A stretch of DNA of 64,000 bases. Source: Clostridiales bacterium (GTDB taxonomy: Bacteria; Bacillota; Clostridia; Christensenellales; Aristaeellaceae). Location of the stretch: assembly GCA_015056255.1 (NCBI GenBank), contig SVGP01000011.1:1-64000 (forward strand), in the 5' to 3' direction. This document shows, one piece after another, positions 33,903 through 42,215 of this stretch. Both the position numbers and the translations under genes were made by a program. The notes beneath the pieces are model-generated. The model ran no database searches. It worked only from the letters and a program-made list of their open reading frames with translations, and was not told the origin of the DNA. Within the stretch, counting starts at the first letter, position 1; each line of letters opens with the position of its first letter.

Positions 33903-34799
33903 CTATTCCCCGATAAGCGCAGCATTCACCTTTTCAAACCCGATTCTCATAACCGTGTCGTTAAACCTTTCGCCGGCAATGCCATTTTCTTTATAGAAAA
34001 GGATCGCCTTTTCAATCACGTTAAGAACCTCTTCTTCTGTCATGAACAGCTTTTCAAGCGGAATGCCTCTTGCGCATTTTTTGCCCCATCTGCCGCCGAT
34101 GTACACGCGATAACCGTTTACATAGGAAATTGCGCCGAAGGGGCATTTTTCGCGGCAGCGGCCGCAACTGTTGCATTCGGATTTATCAATTGCGATACAT
34201 CCGTTTTCGACCCTGACTGCCTTTACAGGGCAGCTGTTTTCCACCTGACATACGCCGCAGCCTCTGCAGACTTCGCAATTGACAACCGGCATCATCTGGC
34301 CGATCACGCCCAGATCGTTGATATCCGGCTTTACGCAGTTGTTCGGGCAGCCGCCTACCGCGATTTTGAATTTGTGCGGAAGCGGCGTTTTGTGATAGCC
34401 TACGTAAAACTTTTCGTGGATTTTAAGTGAAAGGGAAAACGTATCGATCAGGCCGAACACGCAGGTTGTGCCCTTGCAGGAAACGACCGGGCGAACAAGC
34501 GCGCCGGTTCCGCCGGTCATGATACCGTAATCTGCTAAAAAGGCGATAAGCGCATCGATGTTTTCATATTTCACGCCCTGAATTTCCATCTGAAGGCGCG
34601 AAGTCATGCAAACTTCGCCGGAACCGAATTTTTCGGATGCTTCCGCAATCGCGTGATGCTCGCGGGCTGTGATTTTTCCGTTTCTCGTGATCACGCGCAC
34701 GTTGAACACATCCGGATATCTCTTGTCACGAAGACAGCCCAACCCCTTTACGCGTTTGATTTCTTCGCTTGATAAAGAAACTACTTTATGTTCTTGCAT
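33903..34799 (-). CDS. Nitrite/sulfite reductase-like siroheme protein with inserted ferredoxin domain
   Basis: 298 residues. N-terminal ferrodoxin-like half-domain (about 20-95). The [4Fe-4S]-siroheme ligands appear as Cys108 and Cys113 (SCKGTTC) with Cys151 and Cys155 (GGCPNNC). A two-cluster ferredoxin insert follows: CEVCRGCGVCQVENSCP and CNSCGRCREKCP. Size and plan match small anaerobic sulfite reductases (AsrC-like), but the partners AsrA and AsrB are not adjacent, so acceptor and donor are unknown. It follows the NifX-like gene by 30 bp. Confidence 0.82.
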   Translation of the reverse strand: MQEHKVVSLSSEEIKRVKGLGCLRDKRYPDVFNVRVITRNGKITAREHHAIAEASEKFGSGEVCMTSRLQMEIQGVKYENIDALIAFLADYGIMTGGTGALVRPVVSCKGTTCVFGLIDTFSLSLKIHEKFYVGYHKTPLPHKFKIAVGGCPNNCVKPDINDLGVIGQMMPVVNCEVCRGCGVCQVENSCPVKAVRVENGCIAIDKSECNSCGRCREKCPFGAISYVNGYRVYIGGRWGKKCARGIPLEKLFMTEEEVLNVIEKAILFYKENGIAGERFNDTVMRIGFEKVNAALIGE

Positions 34800-34829
34800 G
34801 CTTCTCGCCGCCCTTTGTACGTTTTCCGT

Positions 34830-35237
34830 TTATTTGTGTTCGCCGCACTTATGTTCGCCGCATTTATGCTCTGCACAATTGTGGCCTTCGTGGTGCTCTG
34901 CGTGATGATCGCATCTGGCGTTCGGGTCGTAGGTAAGCTTATTGGCAATCAGCATATTGACCGCCGCGTCCGCATTTCCCTGAACGCCCGCGTACAGGCG
35001 AATGCCCGCCTGACGAAGCGCTTCCTGTGCTCCGCCGCCGATTCCGCCGCAAATCAGAACCTCAACCTTGTTGATCGCAAGCAGCGTTGCAAGCGCGCCG
35101 TGGCCGCTGCCGTTCGATTCCAGAATCTCGCTCTTTACGATTTTTCCGTTTTCGGTGTCATAGACCTTGAACTGCTCGGTGTGTCCGAAGTGCTGAAAGA
35201 TTTTTCCGTTATCATAAGTAACCGCTATTTTAAGCAT
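34830..35237 (-). CDS. NifX/NifB-type dinitrogenase-cofactor-like protein with His/Cys-rich tail
   Basis: 135 residues. Residues 1-100 form the NifB/NifX domain (MLKIAVTYDNGKIFQHFGHT; LICGGIGGGAQEALRQAGI), a small metal-cluster-binding fold found in many anaerobes outside nitrogen fixation. Residues 105-135 are rich in His and Cys with repeated CGEHK units, a probable metal-binding tail. Start at 35237 follows AAGGAGGACG; a longer frame lacks a site. In operon with the siroheme-reductase-like gene, suggesting a role in assembling or supplying metal clusters (inference). Confidence 0.85.
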   Translation of the reverse strand: MLKIAVTYDNGKIFQHFGHTEQFKVYDTENGKIVKSEILESNGSGHGALATLLAINKVEVLICGGIGGGAQEALRQAGIRLYAGVQGNADAAVNMLIANKLTYDPNARCDHHAEHHEGHNCAEHKCGEHKCGEHK

Positions 35238-35290
35238 GATTACGTCCTCCTTTATTACATCTGCGCGTCGATTTAGAAACACGCACCTTC

Positions 35291-35318
35291 ATTATATCAC
35301 ATTTTTCGCCGTTTGCAA
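35291..35318 (-). promoter_or_regulatory. Promoter of the nifX-like/reductase operon
   Basis: Minus strand: -35 TTGCAA (35313-35318), 16-bp spacer, -10 TATAAT (35291-35296). Confidence 0.75.
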
Positions 35319-35356
35319 TCGTATAAAGCCGTCGCTTTCACCGAGTTTTTTTATTC

Positions 35357-35385
35357 TTGACATTTCTCTTAAAATTTGGTATTCT
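35357..35385 (+). promoter_or_regulatory. Promoter of the glycine riboswitch-gcv operon
   Basis: -35 TTGACA (35357-35362, full consensus), 17-bp spacer, -10 TATTCT (35380-35385). Confidence 0.88.
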
Positions 35386-35427
35386 GTAAATGTATAGTTA
35401 ATCCATAAATAATTCAATAACAATCGA

Positions 35428-35588
35428 ATGACTGGCTCGGGAGAGATCGCAAAAGCGAAGCCGAAGGGGAAAGCAAAAACTCTCAGGCAAAAGGACCGGG
35501 TCATGACGATACTCTGTAGAAGTGGCTTTGCCACGCCGAAGGTGCAACCGGATTTCCGGGAATCTCTCAGGTACATTCTCAGCAGAGG
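35428..35588 (+). ncRNA. Tandem glycine riboswitch (two aptamers)
   Basis: Aptamer 1 (about 35428-35505) has CGGGAGAG, GCCGAAGGGG and ACTCTCAGGCAAAAGGAC, closed by ATGAC/GTCAT. Aptamer 2 (about 35506-35588) has GCCGAAGGTGCAA and ATCTCTCAGGTA, closed by CTCTG (35512-35516)/CAGAG (35583-35587). These are the conserved blocks of the gcvT RNA motif. The glycine-cleavage genes follow directly. Confidence 0.96.
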
Positions 35589-35628
35589 CGCATGAATGCT
35601 TGAAGGCAAGTATTTGTGCGCCCTTTTT
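35587..35628 (+). terminator. Terminator of the glycine riboswitch expression platform
   Basis: GGCGCA (35587-35592) pairs with TGCGCC (35617-35622), with inner GCTTG/CAAG pairing and a CTTTTT run. The base of the stem abuts and shares one base with the P1 strand of aptamer 2, so glycine binding should hinder it and switch genes on. Confidence 0.85.
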
Positions 35629-35662
35629 GTATGTAAATTAAAACAAAGGAGACGATTTACGC

Positions 35663-36850
35663 ATGTCCGACCTCAAGCGCACTCCTCTTTACGCCTCACA
35701 CATCGCGCTGGGCGCAACCATGGTGGACTTCGGCGGATGGGAAATGCCCATTCAGTATCCCGAAGGCATCATTTCCGAGCACCTTTTCGACCGCAAAAAC
35801 TGCGGAATTTTCGATGTTTCTCACATGGGCCGCTTCATCATCGAGGGCAAGGATCGTGTTAAATTCCTTCAGCGCGTTCTGACCAGTAATGTTCTCGCCC
35901 TCACCCCCGGCCGCGCGCAGTACTGCATGCTGCCCACCGTTACTGGCGGCGCAGTGGACGACGCATATCTTTACATGTTTGAAGAAGACAAATACATGCT
36001 GGTTGTGAACGCGTCAAACGCTGAAAAAGATAAAAAGCACTTGGCCCAGTTCCTGCCGGAATACAACGTGCAGTTCACCGATGTTTCTGAATCGCTATCC
36101 TCTATCGCCGTTCAGGGCCCCGAGGCTGAGAAAATTTTAAAGATCATGTCCGGCGGCGAGGAAATCACGGGCGATAAGAAAAACGACCTTAAGATCATTT
36201 CCCTTGAAGGCAAAACCGTTTACGCCTCCAAAACCGGCTACACGGGCGACCCCATCGGCTGGGAGCTGTTCATTGACTCGGGCGACGCCGAATGGCTCTG
36301 GAACCGCTTAATTGAGCTCGGCGCAAAGCCCACCGGCCTTGGCGCGCGCGATACGCTTCGCTTAGAAGCCGGCCTGCCCCTTTATGGTCACGAAATGGGC
36401 ACGGACGCCGCCGGAAACGAAATTCCGATTTTCGCCGTTCCCCTTGCCAAGTTCGCCGTCAGCTTCGATGAGGAAAAGGGCGACTTCATTGCAAAGGACA
36501 TTCTCTTAAATCAGAAGGAAAACGGAACCGAAAAGAGAATGATGCCCATCCGCTTGATCGACCGCGGCGTTATGCGCGCCGGCATGGACATCTATTTTGA
36601 GGGCAAGCACGTGGGCTGGGTCACTTCCGGCACGATGGTGCCTTATTACGAGTTTGACAAAGACGGAAACATCACCGAAAACACCGGCAAGCGTTCCATC
36701 GGCTTTGCCTATGTCGATTCCAATGTCACCAAAAAAGACATCATCGAAATCGATGTGCGCGGCCGCCGTTTAAAGGCCAAGGGCGTAATCAAGCATTTGA
36801 ATCAGGCCGAGCCGCCGTACGCCAAGGCTGTCCTTCCCAAAGAAAAATAA
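35663..36850 (+). CDS. gcvT: Glycine cleavage system T protein, aminomethyltransferase
   Basis: 395 residues. Transfers the aminomethyl carbon from lipoyl-GcvH to tetrahydrofolate, releasing ammonia. HIALGATMVDFGGWEMPIQY (near residue 14) and DVSHMGRF (about 50) are the N-terminal signatures; TGYTGDPIGWELF and GLGARDTLRLEAGLPLYGHE are the folate-binding core. AAAGGAGACG before the ATG. First gene after the glycine riboswitch. Confidence 0.97.
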   Translation: MSDLKRTPLYASHIALGATMVDFGGWEMPIQYPEGIISEHLFDRKNCGIFDVSHMGRFIIEGKDRVKFLQRVLTSNVLALTPGRAQYCMLPTVTGGAVDDAYLYMFEEDKYMLVVNASNAEKDKKHLAQFLPEYNVQFTDVSESLSSIAVQGPEAEKILKIMSGGEEITGDKKNDLKIISLEGKTVYASKTGYTGDPIGWELFIDSGDAEWLWNRLIELGAKPTGLGARDTLRLEAGLPLYGHEMGTDAAGNEIPIFAVPLAKFAVSFDEEKGDFIAKDILLNQKENGTEKRMMPIRLIDRGVMRAGMDIYFEGKHVGWVTSGTMVPYYEFDKDGNITENTGKRSIGFAYVDSNVTKKDIIEIDVRGRRLKAKGVIKHLNQAEPPYAKAVLPKEK

Positions 36851-36881
36851 TATAAAAAACATATAATCGGAGGTAACAGAC

Positions 36882-37259
36882 ATGAATTTCCCGAAAGATC
36901 TTAAGTACGCAGCTTCTCACGAATGGGTCAAAATCGAAAACGGCATCGCCACCGTCGGCATTTCCGACTTCGCGCAGGATGCGCTTGGCGACGTAGTATA
37001 CGTATCCCTCCCGAACGTCGGCGACAAGGTAAAGGCCGGCATCTCCTTTGGCGACGTTGAATCTGTAAAGGCCGTTTCCGACCTTCTCTCCCCTGTTTCC
37101 GGCGTGGTTTGCGAGGTCAATGAAGAATTGGCCGACGCGCCCGAAAACCTCAATTCCGACCCCTACGGCGCATGGATCATCAAAGTGGAAGCCATCGAAG
37201 AAGAGGGCGACCTCATGGACGCCGAGGCTTACGAAGCGCACTGCGCCGAGGAGGAATAA
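36882..37259 (+). CDS. gcvH: Glycine cleavage system H protein, lipoyl carrier
   Basis: 125 residues. The lipoylated lysine is Lys63 in GDVESVKAVSDLLSP. Carries the aminomethyl group from P to T protein. GGAGG before the ATG; 31 bp after gcvT. Confidence 0.97.
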   Translation: MNFPKDLKYAASHEWVKIENGIATVGISDFAQDALGDVVYVSLPNVGDKVKAGISFGDVESVKAVSDLLSPVSGVVCEVNEELADAPENLNSDPYGAWIIKVEAIEEEGDLMDAEAYEAHCAEEE

Positions 37260-37262
37260 CAA

Positions 37263-38582
37263 ATGGCAAGCTTCATTCCCTCCACCCGGGAAGAACAGCT
37301 TGAAATGCTGAAGGCGATCGGCCTTGAGAAGTTTGAAGACCTCTATAAAGACGTGCCTTCCGATATGCTTCTTAAGGACGGCCAATTGAACCTTCCCGAG
37401 GGCAAAAGCGAGATGGAGGTTTCCGAAATCGTCCGTCAAATGGCTGAAAAGAACGTGCTTTTCAAAACCTGCCTTCGCGGCGCGGGCGCATACGACCATT
37501 ACATTCCCGCAATCGTCAAATACATCCCCGCAAAAGAGGAATTCTTAACCGCTTACACACCCTATCAGGCCGAAATGAGTCAGGGCATTTTGCAGTCCAT
37601 CTTTGAATATCAGACCGATATCTGTCTTCTGACCGGCATGGACGTATCCAACGCCTCCGTTTACGACGGCGCATCCGCAGCCGCCGAAGCCGCCGCCATG
37701 TGCCGTGACAGAAACCGCCGCGTGACGCTGGTTTCCGCCTGCGCGCATCCGGACACGATCAACACCATCCGCACCTATTCCTACGGAACGAACGATCAGA
37801 TGATCGTGATTCCCGAAAAAGACGGAAAAACCGATATCGAAGCGCTGAAGGAACTTTTGAACGGCTCTGTTGCCTCCGTATACGTTCAGCAGCCGAACTT
37901 CTACGGCCTTTTTGAAGATGCTGAGACGATTGCAAGCCTTGCCCATGAAGCGGGCGCGATGATGATTCTGGGCGTAAACCCCATCGCCCTTGGCGCAATG
38001 AAAACCCCGCGCGACATGGGCGCGGATATTGCCGTTGGCGAAGCGCAGCCCCTGGGCATGCCCTTAAGCTACGGCGGCCCATACCTCGGCTTTATGGCCA
38101 CCACTACAAAGCACATGAGAAAACTCCCTGGCCGCATCGTCGGCCAGACCGAGGACGCCAACGGCGAAAGGGCGTTCGTCCTTTCCCTTCAGGCGCGCGA
38201 GCAGCACATCCGCCGCGAAAAAGCGTCCAGCAATATCTGCTCCAACCAGGCGCTGTGTGCGCTGACGGCAGGGTTATACCTGTCCGCCATGGGTCCTGAG
38301 GGTCTTAAAAAAGCGGCGGTCAACTCCATGAGCAAGGCGCATTACCTCGCCAAGGAGCTTTGCAAAATCCCGGGCGTTCAGATGCTTTATTCGGGCGAAT
38401 ATTTCCATGAATTTGTAACCACGCTTCCGAATGCCGAAAAGGTTTTTTCCTCCCTTGAGGCAAACGGCATTCTGGGCGGATTGCCTGTTGAAGGCGGCGT
38501 ACTCTGGTGCGCAACCGAAAAGGTGTCCAAGTGCGAACTCGACAGGGCTGTAGCAATCGTAAAGGAGGCGGTAAGCGCATGA
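37263..38582 (+). CDS. gcvPA: Glycine dehydrogenase (decarboxylating) subunit 1
   Basis: 439 residues, the N-terminal half of the split P protein usual in Firmicutes. FIPSTREEQLEMLKAIG at the start and YDGASAAAEAAAMC are typical. Forms a heterodimer with GcvPB, which decarboxylates glycine. Starts 3 bp after gcvH and overlaps gcvPB by ATGA. Confidence 0.96.
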   Translation: MASFIPSTREEQLEMLKAIGLEKFEDLYKDVPSDMLLKDGQLNLPEGKSEMEVSEIVRQMAEKNVLFKTCLRGAGAYDHYIPAIVKYIPAKEEFLTAYTPYQAEMSQGILQSIFEYQTDICLLTGMDVSNASVYDGASAAAEAAAMCRDRNRRVTLVSACAHPDTINTIRTYSYGTNDQMIVIPEKDGKTDIEALKELLNGSVASVYVQQPNFYGLFEDAETIASLAHEAGAMMILGVNPIALGAMKTPRDMGADIAVGEAQPLGMPLSYGGPYLGFMATTTKHMRKLPGRIVGQTEDANGERAFVLSLQAREQHIRREKASSNICSNQALCALTAGLYLSAMGPEGLKKAAVNSMSKAHYLAKELCKIPGVQMLYSGEYFHEFVTTLPNAEKVFSSLEANGILGGLPVEGGVLWCATEKVSKCELDRAVAIVKEAVSA

Positions 38583-39979
38583 AGCTGATTTTTGAAAAAA
38601 GCGTCAAAGGACGCGGCATGCAGTATCTGCCCGATTGCGATGTGGAAGAAATTTCTCTTCCCGATTGCTTAAAGCGCGAAGAAGCCCCCATGCTTCCCGA
38701 GATCAGCGAGACCGATTTAAGCCGCCACTACACGGAGCTTATAAAGCGCGTGCACGGCGTAAACTGCGGATTCTACCCCCTTGGCTCCTGCACGATGAAA
38801 TATAATCCCCGAATCGACGAAGAGATGGCGTTTCTACCTGGTTTTACCGGCGTTCATCCCCTCGCGCCCGACTACGCAACCGAGGGCTGCAAAGAGGTTC
38901 TTGATACTGCCAAAACCCTTCTTACCGAAATCACCGGCATGGACGACATGACCTTCCAGCCCGCAGCGGGCGCGCACGGTGAGTTCACAGGCGTTCTTTT
39001 GATCAAGCAATACCACGACGCCAGAAACGATAAAAAGCGCACGAAGATCATCGTGCCCGATTCCGCCCACGGCACCAACCCTGCAACCGCAGCGATGTGC
39101 GGCTATACCGTTGTGAACATTCCCTCCGCGCCCAACGGCTGCGTCGACCTTGACGCGCTCAAGGTAGCGCTTGGCGACGACACGGCGGGCCTCATGCTCA
39201 CAAACCCCAATACCGTGGGTATTTTCGATGAAAACATCCTCGAAATCACCCGCCTTGTACACGAAGCGGGCGGCCTGTGCTATTATGACGGCGCAAACCT
39301 GAACGCCGTTATGGGCGTTGTCCGCCCCGGCGACATGGGCTTTGACTGCATCCATTTAAACCTCCACAAAACCTTCGCAACGCCCCATGGCGGCGGCGGC
39401 CCCGGAAGCGGCGCAGTCGGCTGCAAAAAGTACCTTGCGCCTTACCTACCTCAATCCAAGCTCATGACCGGAAAGGACGCCTTTCAGGTCAAGTCCTTTG
39501 CAGGCAACTTCTTAGTCGTCGTAAAGGCGCTCACCTACATCCTGACACTCGGAAAAGAAGGTATCCCGGGAGCCGCAAAGAATGCCGTTTTAAACGCCAA
39601 CTACCTGATGCGCAAAATCCAAGGCACCTTCGAACCCGCGTTTGACCGAATCTGCATGCACGAATTCGTGCTGGATTTGAGCGCATTCAAGAAGGAAACC
39701 GGCGTAAGCGCACTGGACGTTGCCAAAACCCTGATCGACAACGGCATGCATCCCCCGACGATGTACTTCCCCTTAATTGTCCACGAGGCCCTCATGCTCG
39801 AGCCCACGGAGACCGAATCCCGCGAGACCCTCGACTGGGCTGCCGAGGTTTACAGAAATCTCTATACCCTCGCGCATGAAGATCCCGACTACATGCACGC
39901 CTCCCCTCACAAAGCCCAGATCGCGCGTCCCGATGAAGTCAAGGCAGCGAGAAATCCGATCCTTAAATATCAGGCGTAA
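38579..39979 (+). CDS. gcvPB: Glycine dehydrogenase (decarboxylating) subunit 2, PLP subunit
   Basis: 466 residues. The PLP lysine is in NLHKTFATPHGGGGPGSG. Start at 38579 is fixed by the ATGA overlap with gcvPA and GGAGG upstream; a longer frame from 38507 runs inside gcvPA. The L-protein (lipoamide dehydrogenase) gene of the system is not in this operon. Confidence 0.96.
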   Translation: MKLIFEKSVKGRGMQYLPDCDVEEISLPDCLKREEAPMLPEISETDLSRHYTELIKRVHGVNCGFYPLGSCTMKYNPRIDEEMAFLPGFTGVHPLAPDYATEGCKEVLDTAKTLLTEITGMDDMTFQPAAGAHGEFTGVLLIKQYHDARNDKKRTKIIVPDSAHGTNPATAAMCGYTVVNIPSAPNGCVDLDALKVALGDDTAGLMLTNPNTVGIFDENILEITRLVHEAGGLCYYDGANLNAVMGVVRPGDMGFDCIHLNLHKTFATPHGGGGPGSGAVGCKKYLAPYLPQSKLMTGKDAFQVKSFAGNFLVVVKALTYILTLGKEGIPGAAKNAVLNANYLMRKIQGTFEPAFDRICMHEFVLDLSAFKKETGVSALDVAKTLIDNGMHPPTMYFPLIVHEALMLEPTETESRETLDWAAEVYRNLYTLAHEDPDYMHASPHKAQIARPDEVKAARNPILKYQA

Positions 39980-39987
39980 TAAACCAA

Positions 39988-40026
39988 ACGGAGCTGTTTC
40001 AAGCGAAGCAGCTCCGTATTTTTTTC
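39988..40026 (+). terminator. Rho-independent terminator of the gcv operon
   Basis: ACGGAGCTG (39988-39996) pairs with CAGCTCCGT (40009-40017), followed by ATTTTTTTC. Confidence 0.95.
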
Positions 40027-40045
40027 AAAATTTGTCGTTTTCGCC

Positions 40046-40144
40046 GTAAGGCGGGGGTTTGCTCCCGCCGTAAACTTTCTTCCTGTTGCTCGACATTATT
40101 ACGTCAACATGCATATCTTCGGCGGGAGCAAGCCCCCGCCCTAC
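40046..40144. repeat. Three-hairpin intergenic element (family B, copy 2)
   Basis: Arms 40046-40069 (GTAAGGCGGGGG...CCCGCC) and 40121-40144 (GGCGGGAGC...CCCTAC). The right arm is identical to that of copy 1 (26875-26898). The 51-bp centre differs from copy 1 but again forms a stem (GTTG...CAAC with CGAC/GTC). Confidence 0.75.
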
Positions 40145-40196
40145 TATGTCTATCAAGCAAACAGCGCAGAAAACGATTCTTACTTCGTTTCTCCTG

Positions 40197-40225
40197 TTGC
40201 GTTTTATGCAAAAACGCCGTATAAT
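40197..40225 (+). promoter_or_regulatory. Promoter of the VIT-type iron transporter gene
   Basis: -35 TTGCGT (40197-40202), 17-bp spacer, -10 TATAAT (40220-40225), shortly after the repeat element. Confidence 0.75.
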
Positions 40226-40256
40226 GGATCCAATCATTATACAGGAGATGACTCAA

Positions 40257-41132
40257 ATGGCAATTTCCGAAAAAGCCATGGCGCTCATTGAGAAAATGCA
40301 GCAAAACGAGATCACAGAAAGCCTGATCTATAAAAAGATCGCCCGCTTTGCAAAGGGCGAGGAAAACAAAAAGACGCTTCTGCGTCTTTCCAAGGAAGAA
40401 GCGGCCCACGCCGAAATCTGGAAAAAATACACTGGAAAAATGCCCAAGGCGCAAAAGCTTAAGGCCTTCTGGTTTGCCATCGTCGCCCGGATTCTCGGCT
40501 TCACCTTTGCCGTCCGGCTCATGGAAAAGGGCGAAGAGGGCGCGCAGGACGAATATGATACCCTTTTAAATGAAATTCCGGAAAGCGCTGAAATCAGAAC
40601 GCAGGAGGAAGAGCACGAGCACGCGCTATTGGATATGCTGGATGAAGAGCGCCTAAACTACGTGGGCAGCATGGTACTGGGTCTGAACGACGCACTTGTC
40701 GAGCTTACCGGCTCTCTTGCCGGCTTCACCTTCGCCATGCAGAACACGCGTCTGATCGCGCTCTCCGGCCTCATCATCGGCATTTCCGCCACCTTCTCAA
40801 TGGCTTCCTCCGAATTTTTGGCAGGCAGAAGCGAAGGAAGAAGCGACGCGCTTAAGTCCTGTACCTATACGGGCATCGCCTACTTAATTACCGTCGTCGC
40901 GCTGATTCTTCCCTATCTTCTCTTCCCGGCAAACCAGTACATTTTGGCCCTCATCTGCATGCTGCTTGTCGTCGTTCTGATCATCGCGGGCTTTACCTAC
41001 TATACCTCCGTCGCTCAGGAAAAGCCCTTCAAATCCCGCTTCCTCGAAATGGCCTTAATCAGCATCGGCGTAGCCGTTGTATCCTTCTTTGTCGGAATCC
41101 TTGCCAAGAAGTTTTTGGGCGTGGATTTATAA
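40257..41132 (+). CDS. VIT1/CCC1-family iron/manganese transporter with N-terminal ferritin-like domain
   Basis: 291 residues. Residues 1-135 are a rubrerythrin/ferritin-like helical domain with ExxH pairs (SKEEAAHAEIW; TQEEEHEHALLDM). Residues 140-291 hold about five membrane helices with the VIT signature (VLGLNDALVELTGSLAGF; SMASSEFLAGRSEG). Related MbfA/erythrin-VIT proteins export iron. Start at 40257 follows AGGAG by 9 bp and lies after the -10 box; a longer frame would cross the promoter and the repeat. Confidence 0.88.
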   Translation: MAISEKAMALIEKMQQNEITESLIYKKIARFAKGEENKKTLLRLSKEEAAHAEIWKKYTGKMPKAQKLKAFWFAIVARILGFTFAVRLMEKGEEGAQDEYDTLLNEIPESAEIRTQEEEHEHALLDMLDEERLNYVGSMVLGLNDALVELTGSLAGFTFAMQNTRLIALSGLIIGISATFSMASSEFLAGRSEGRSDALKSCTYTGIAYLITVVALILPYLLFPANQYILALICMLLVVVLIIAGFTYYTSVAQEKPFKSRFLEMALISIGVAVVSFFVGILAKKFLGVDL

Positions 41133-41148
41133 AACGTCTCACCAAATA

Positions 41149-41183
41149 AAAATGCAACGCCGTTTTTTGCGGCGCTGCATTTT
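41149..41183. terminator. Bidirectional terminator between VIT and lacI genes
   Basis: AAAATGCAACGCCG (41149-41162) pairs with CGGCGCTGCATTTT (41170-41183) apart from one A/C mismatch. The lacI stop codon (41182-41184) lies within the stem; T-rich sequence follows on both strands. Confidence 0.88.
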
Positions 41184-42204
41184 ATTTTGCATTTTTGTCC
41201 TTCGTCGTTCCCCGCAAAATCAGCTCGGGCGTTGTGATATAGGTTTGAATCTGTGTTCCGGGATGCTTCAGTTTCTTTAAAACCAGTCTTCCCGCCTCCT
41301 GCCCCATTTCATACATATTCACATCCACCACCGTCATCTGAGGCTCCGTAAACATGGAAAACGGGTAGGAGTCAAATGCGATCAGCGCCATATCTCGCGG
41401 AATCTGAACGCCCTTTGCCATCAGAGCCTGCATAAGGCCAAGCGCAATCGGGTTATTGGCGCAGATGACTGCATCCGGGCGCGGCTTTAATTTTAAGAGC
41501 TTTTTGGCTGCCCTCACTCCGTCTGCGAGCGTCGACTGGCTCTGGAGCACATGGTCGTGCATAAGCTCAATTCCGCTTTCGGAAAGCCCCTGTCTTACGC
41601 CCTGCAAGCGCCTCCACGAGGTCATATCGTCCGCGCGTCCGCCGACGAAGGCAATCTCGCGATAACCCATTTGCGCCAGATGCCTTGCCGCCATCTCACC
41701 GGACAATCCGTTGTCCGTATCGATCCAGCACAGGCGGTTGTCAAAATTGGGTTTACCAATCACGATATGCGGTATCTTTTCCCGGCTGATGATGGACGAA
41801 AGCTTTTTACTCATCACCGACGCATGCAAAACAAAGCCGTCCGCCATGCGCTGCTGCCACGTTTCATCCACAAACGCCGTTGCATCCTTAGAAGTGATAT
41901 GCCTGATCGTCATCTGGTACCCGTTTTTATTGAGCGTGTGCCCGACGCCGCGCATGATCTCAAAAATATGCGGGTTCACAAACGCCGCATCAAAGGGGAA
42001 GTCTGCTAAAAACGCAATCTGATAGGTGCTTTTCGTGGCGAAATTGCGCGCGCGGGCATTCGGGCGATAGCCAAGCTGGACTGCCGCCTGCTTGATTTTT
42101 TTCATCGTCTCCTCGGAAACCGCGCCCGATTCATTCAGCGCTTTGGAAACGGTAGACGGCGAAACGCCCGCCCTTTGGGCGACGTCGCGGATCGTTGCGG
42201 ACAT
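41182..42204 (-). CDS. LacI-family repressor of the maltodextrin locus
   Basis: 340 residues. Helix-turn-helix ATIRDVAQRAGVSPSTVSKA (3-22) with hinge helix, then a periplasmic-binding-protein-like effector domain. Last gene of the operon malE-malF-malG-GH13-lacI, 11 bp after GH13, so probably an autoregulated repressor or CcpA-like local regulator responding to maltose or maltodextrin (inference). Confidence 0.9.
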   Translation of the reverse strand: MSATIRDVAQRAGVSPSTVSKALNESGAVSEETMKKIKQAAVQLGYRPNARARNFATKSTYQIAFLADFPFDAAFVNPHIFEIMRGVGHTLNKNGYQMTIRHITSKDATAFVDETWQQRMADGFVLHASVMSKKLSSIISREKIPHIVIGKPNFDNRLCWIDTDNGLSGEMAARHLAQMGYREIAFVGGRADDMTSWRRLQGVRQGLSESGIELMHDHVLQSQSTLADGVRAAKKLLKLKPRPDAVICANNPIALGLMQALMAKGVQIPRDMALIAFDSYPFSMFTEPQMTVVDVNMYEMGQEAGRLVLKKLKHPGTQIQTYITTPELILRGTTKDKNAK

Positions 42205-42215
42205 GTTTATCTCCC

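Noticed and set aside
34830-35237. Nitrogen fixation gene
   Set aside because: The NifB/NifX fold is common in non-fixing anaerobes and no nif structural genes are present.
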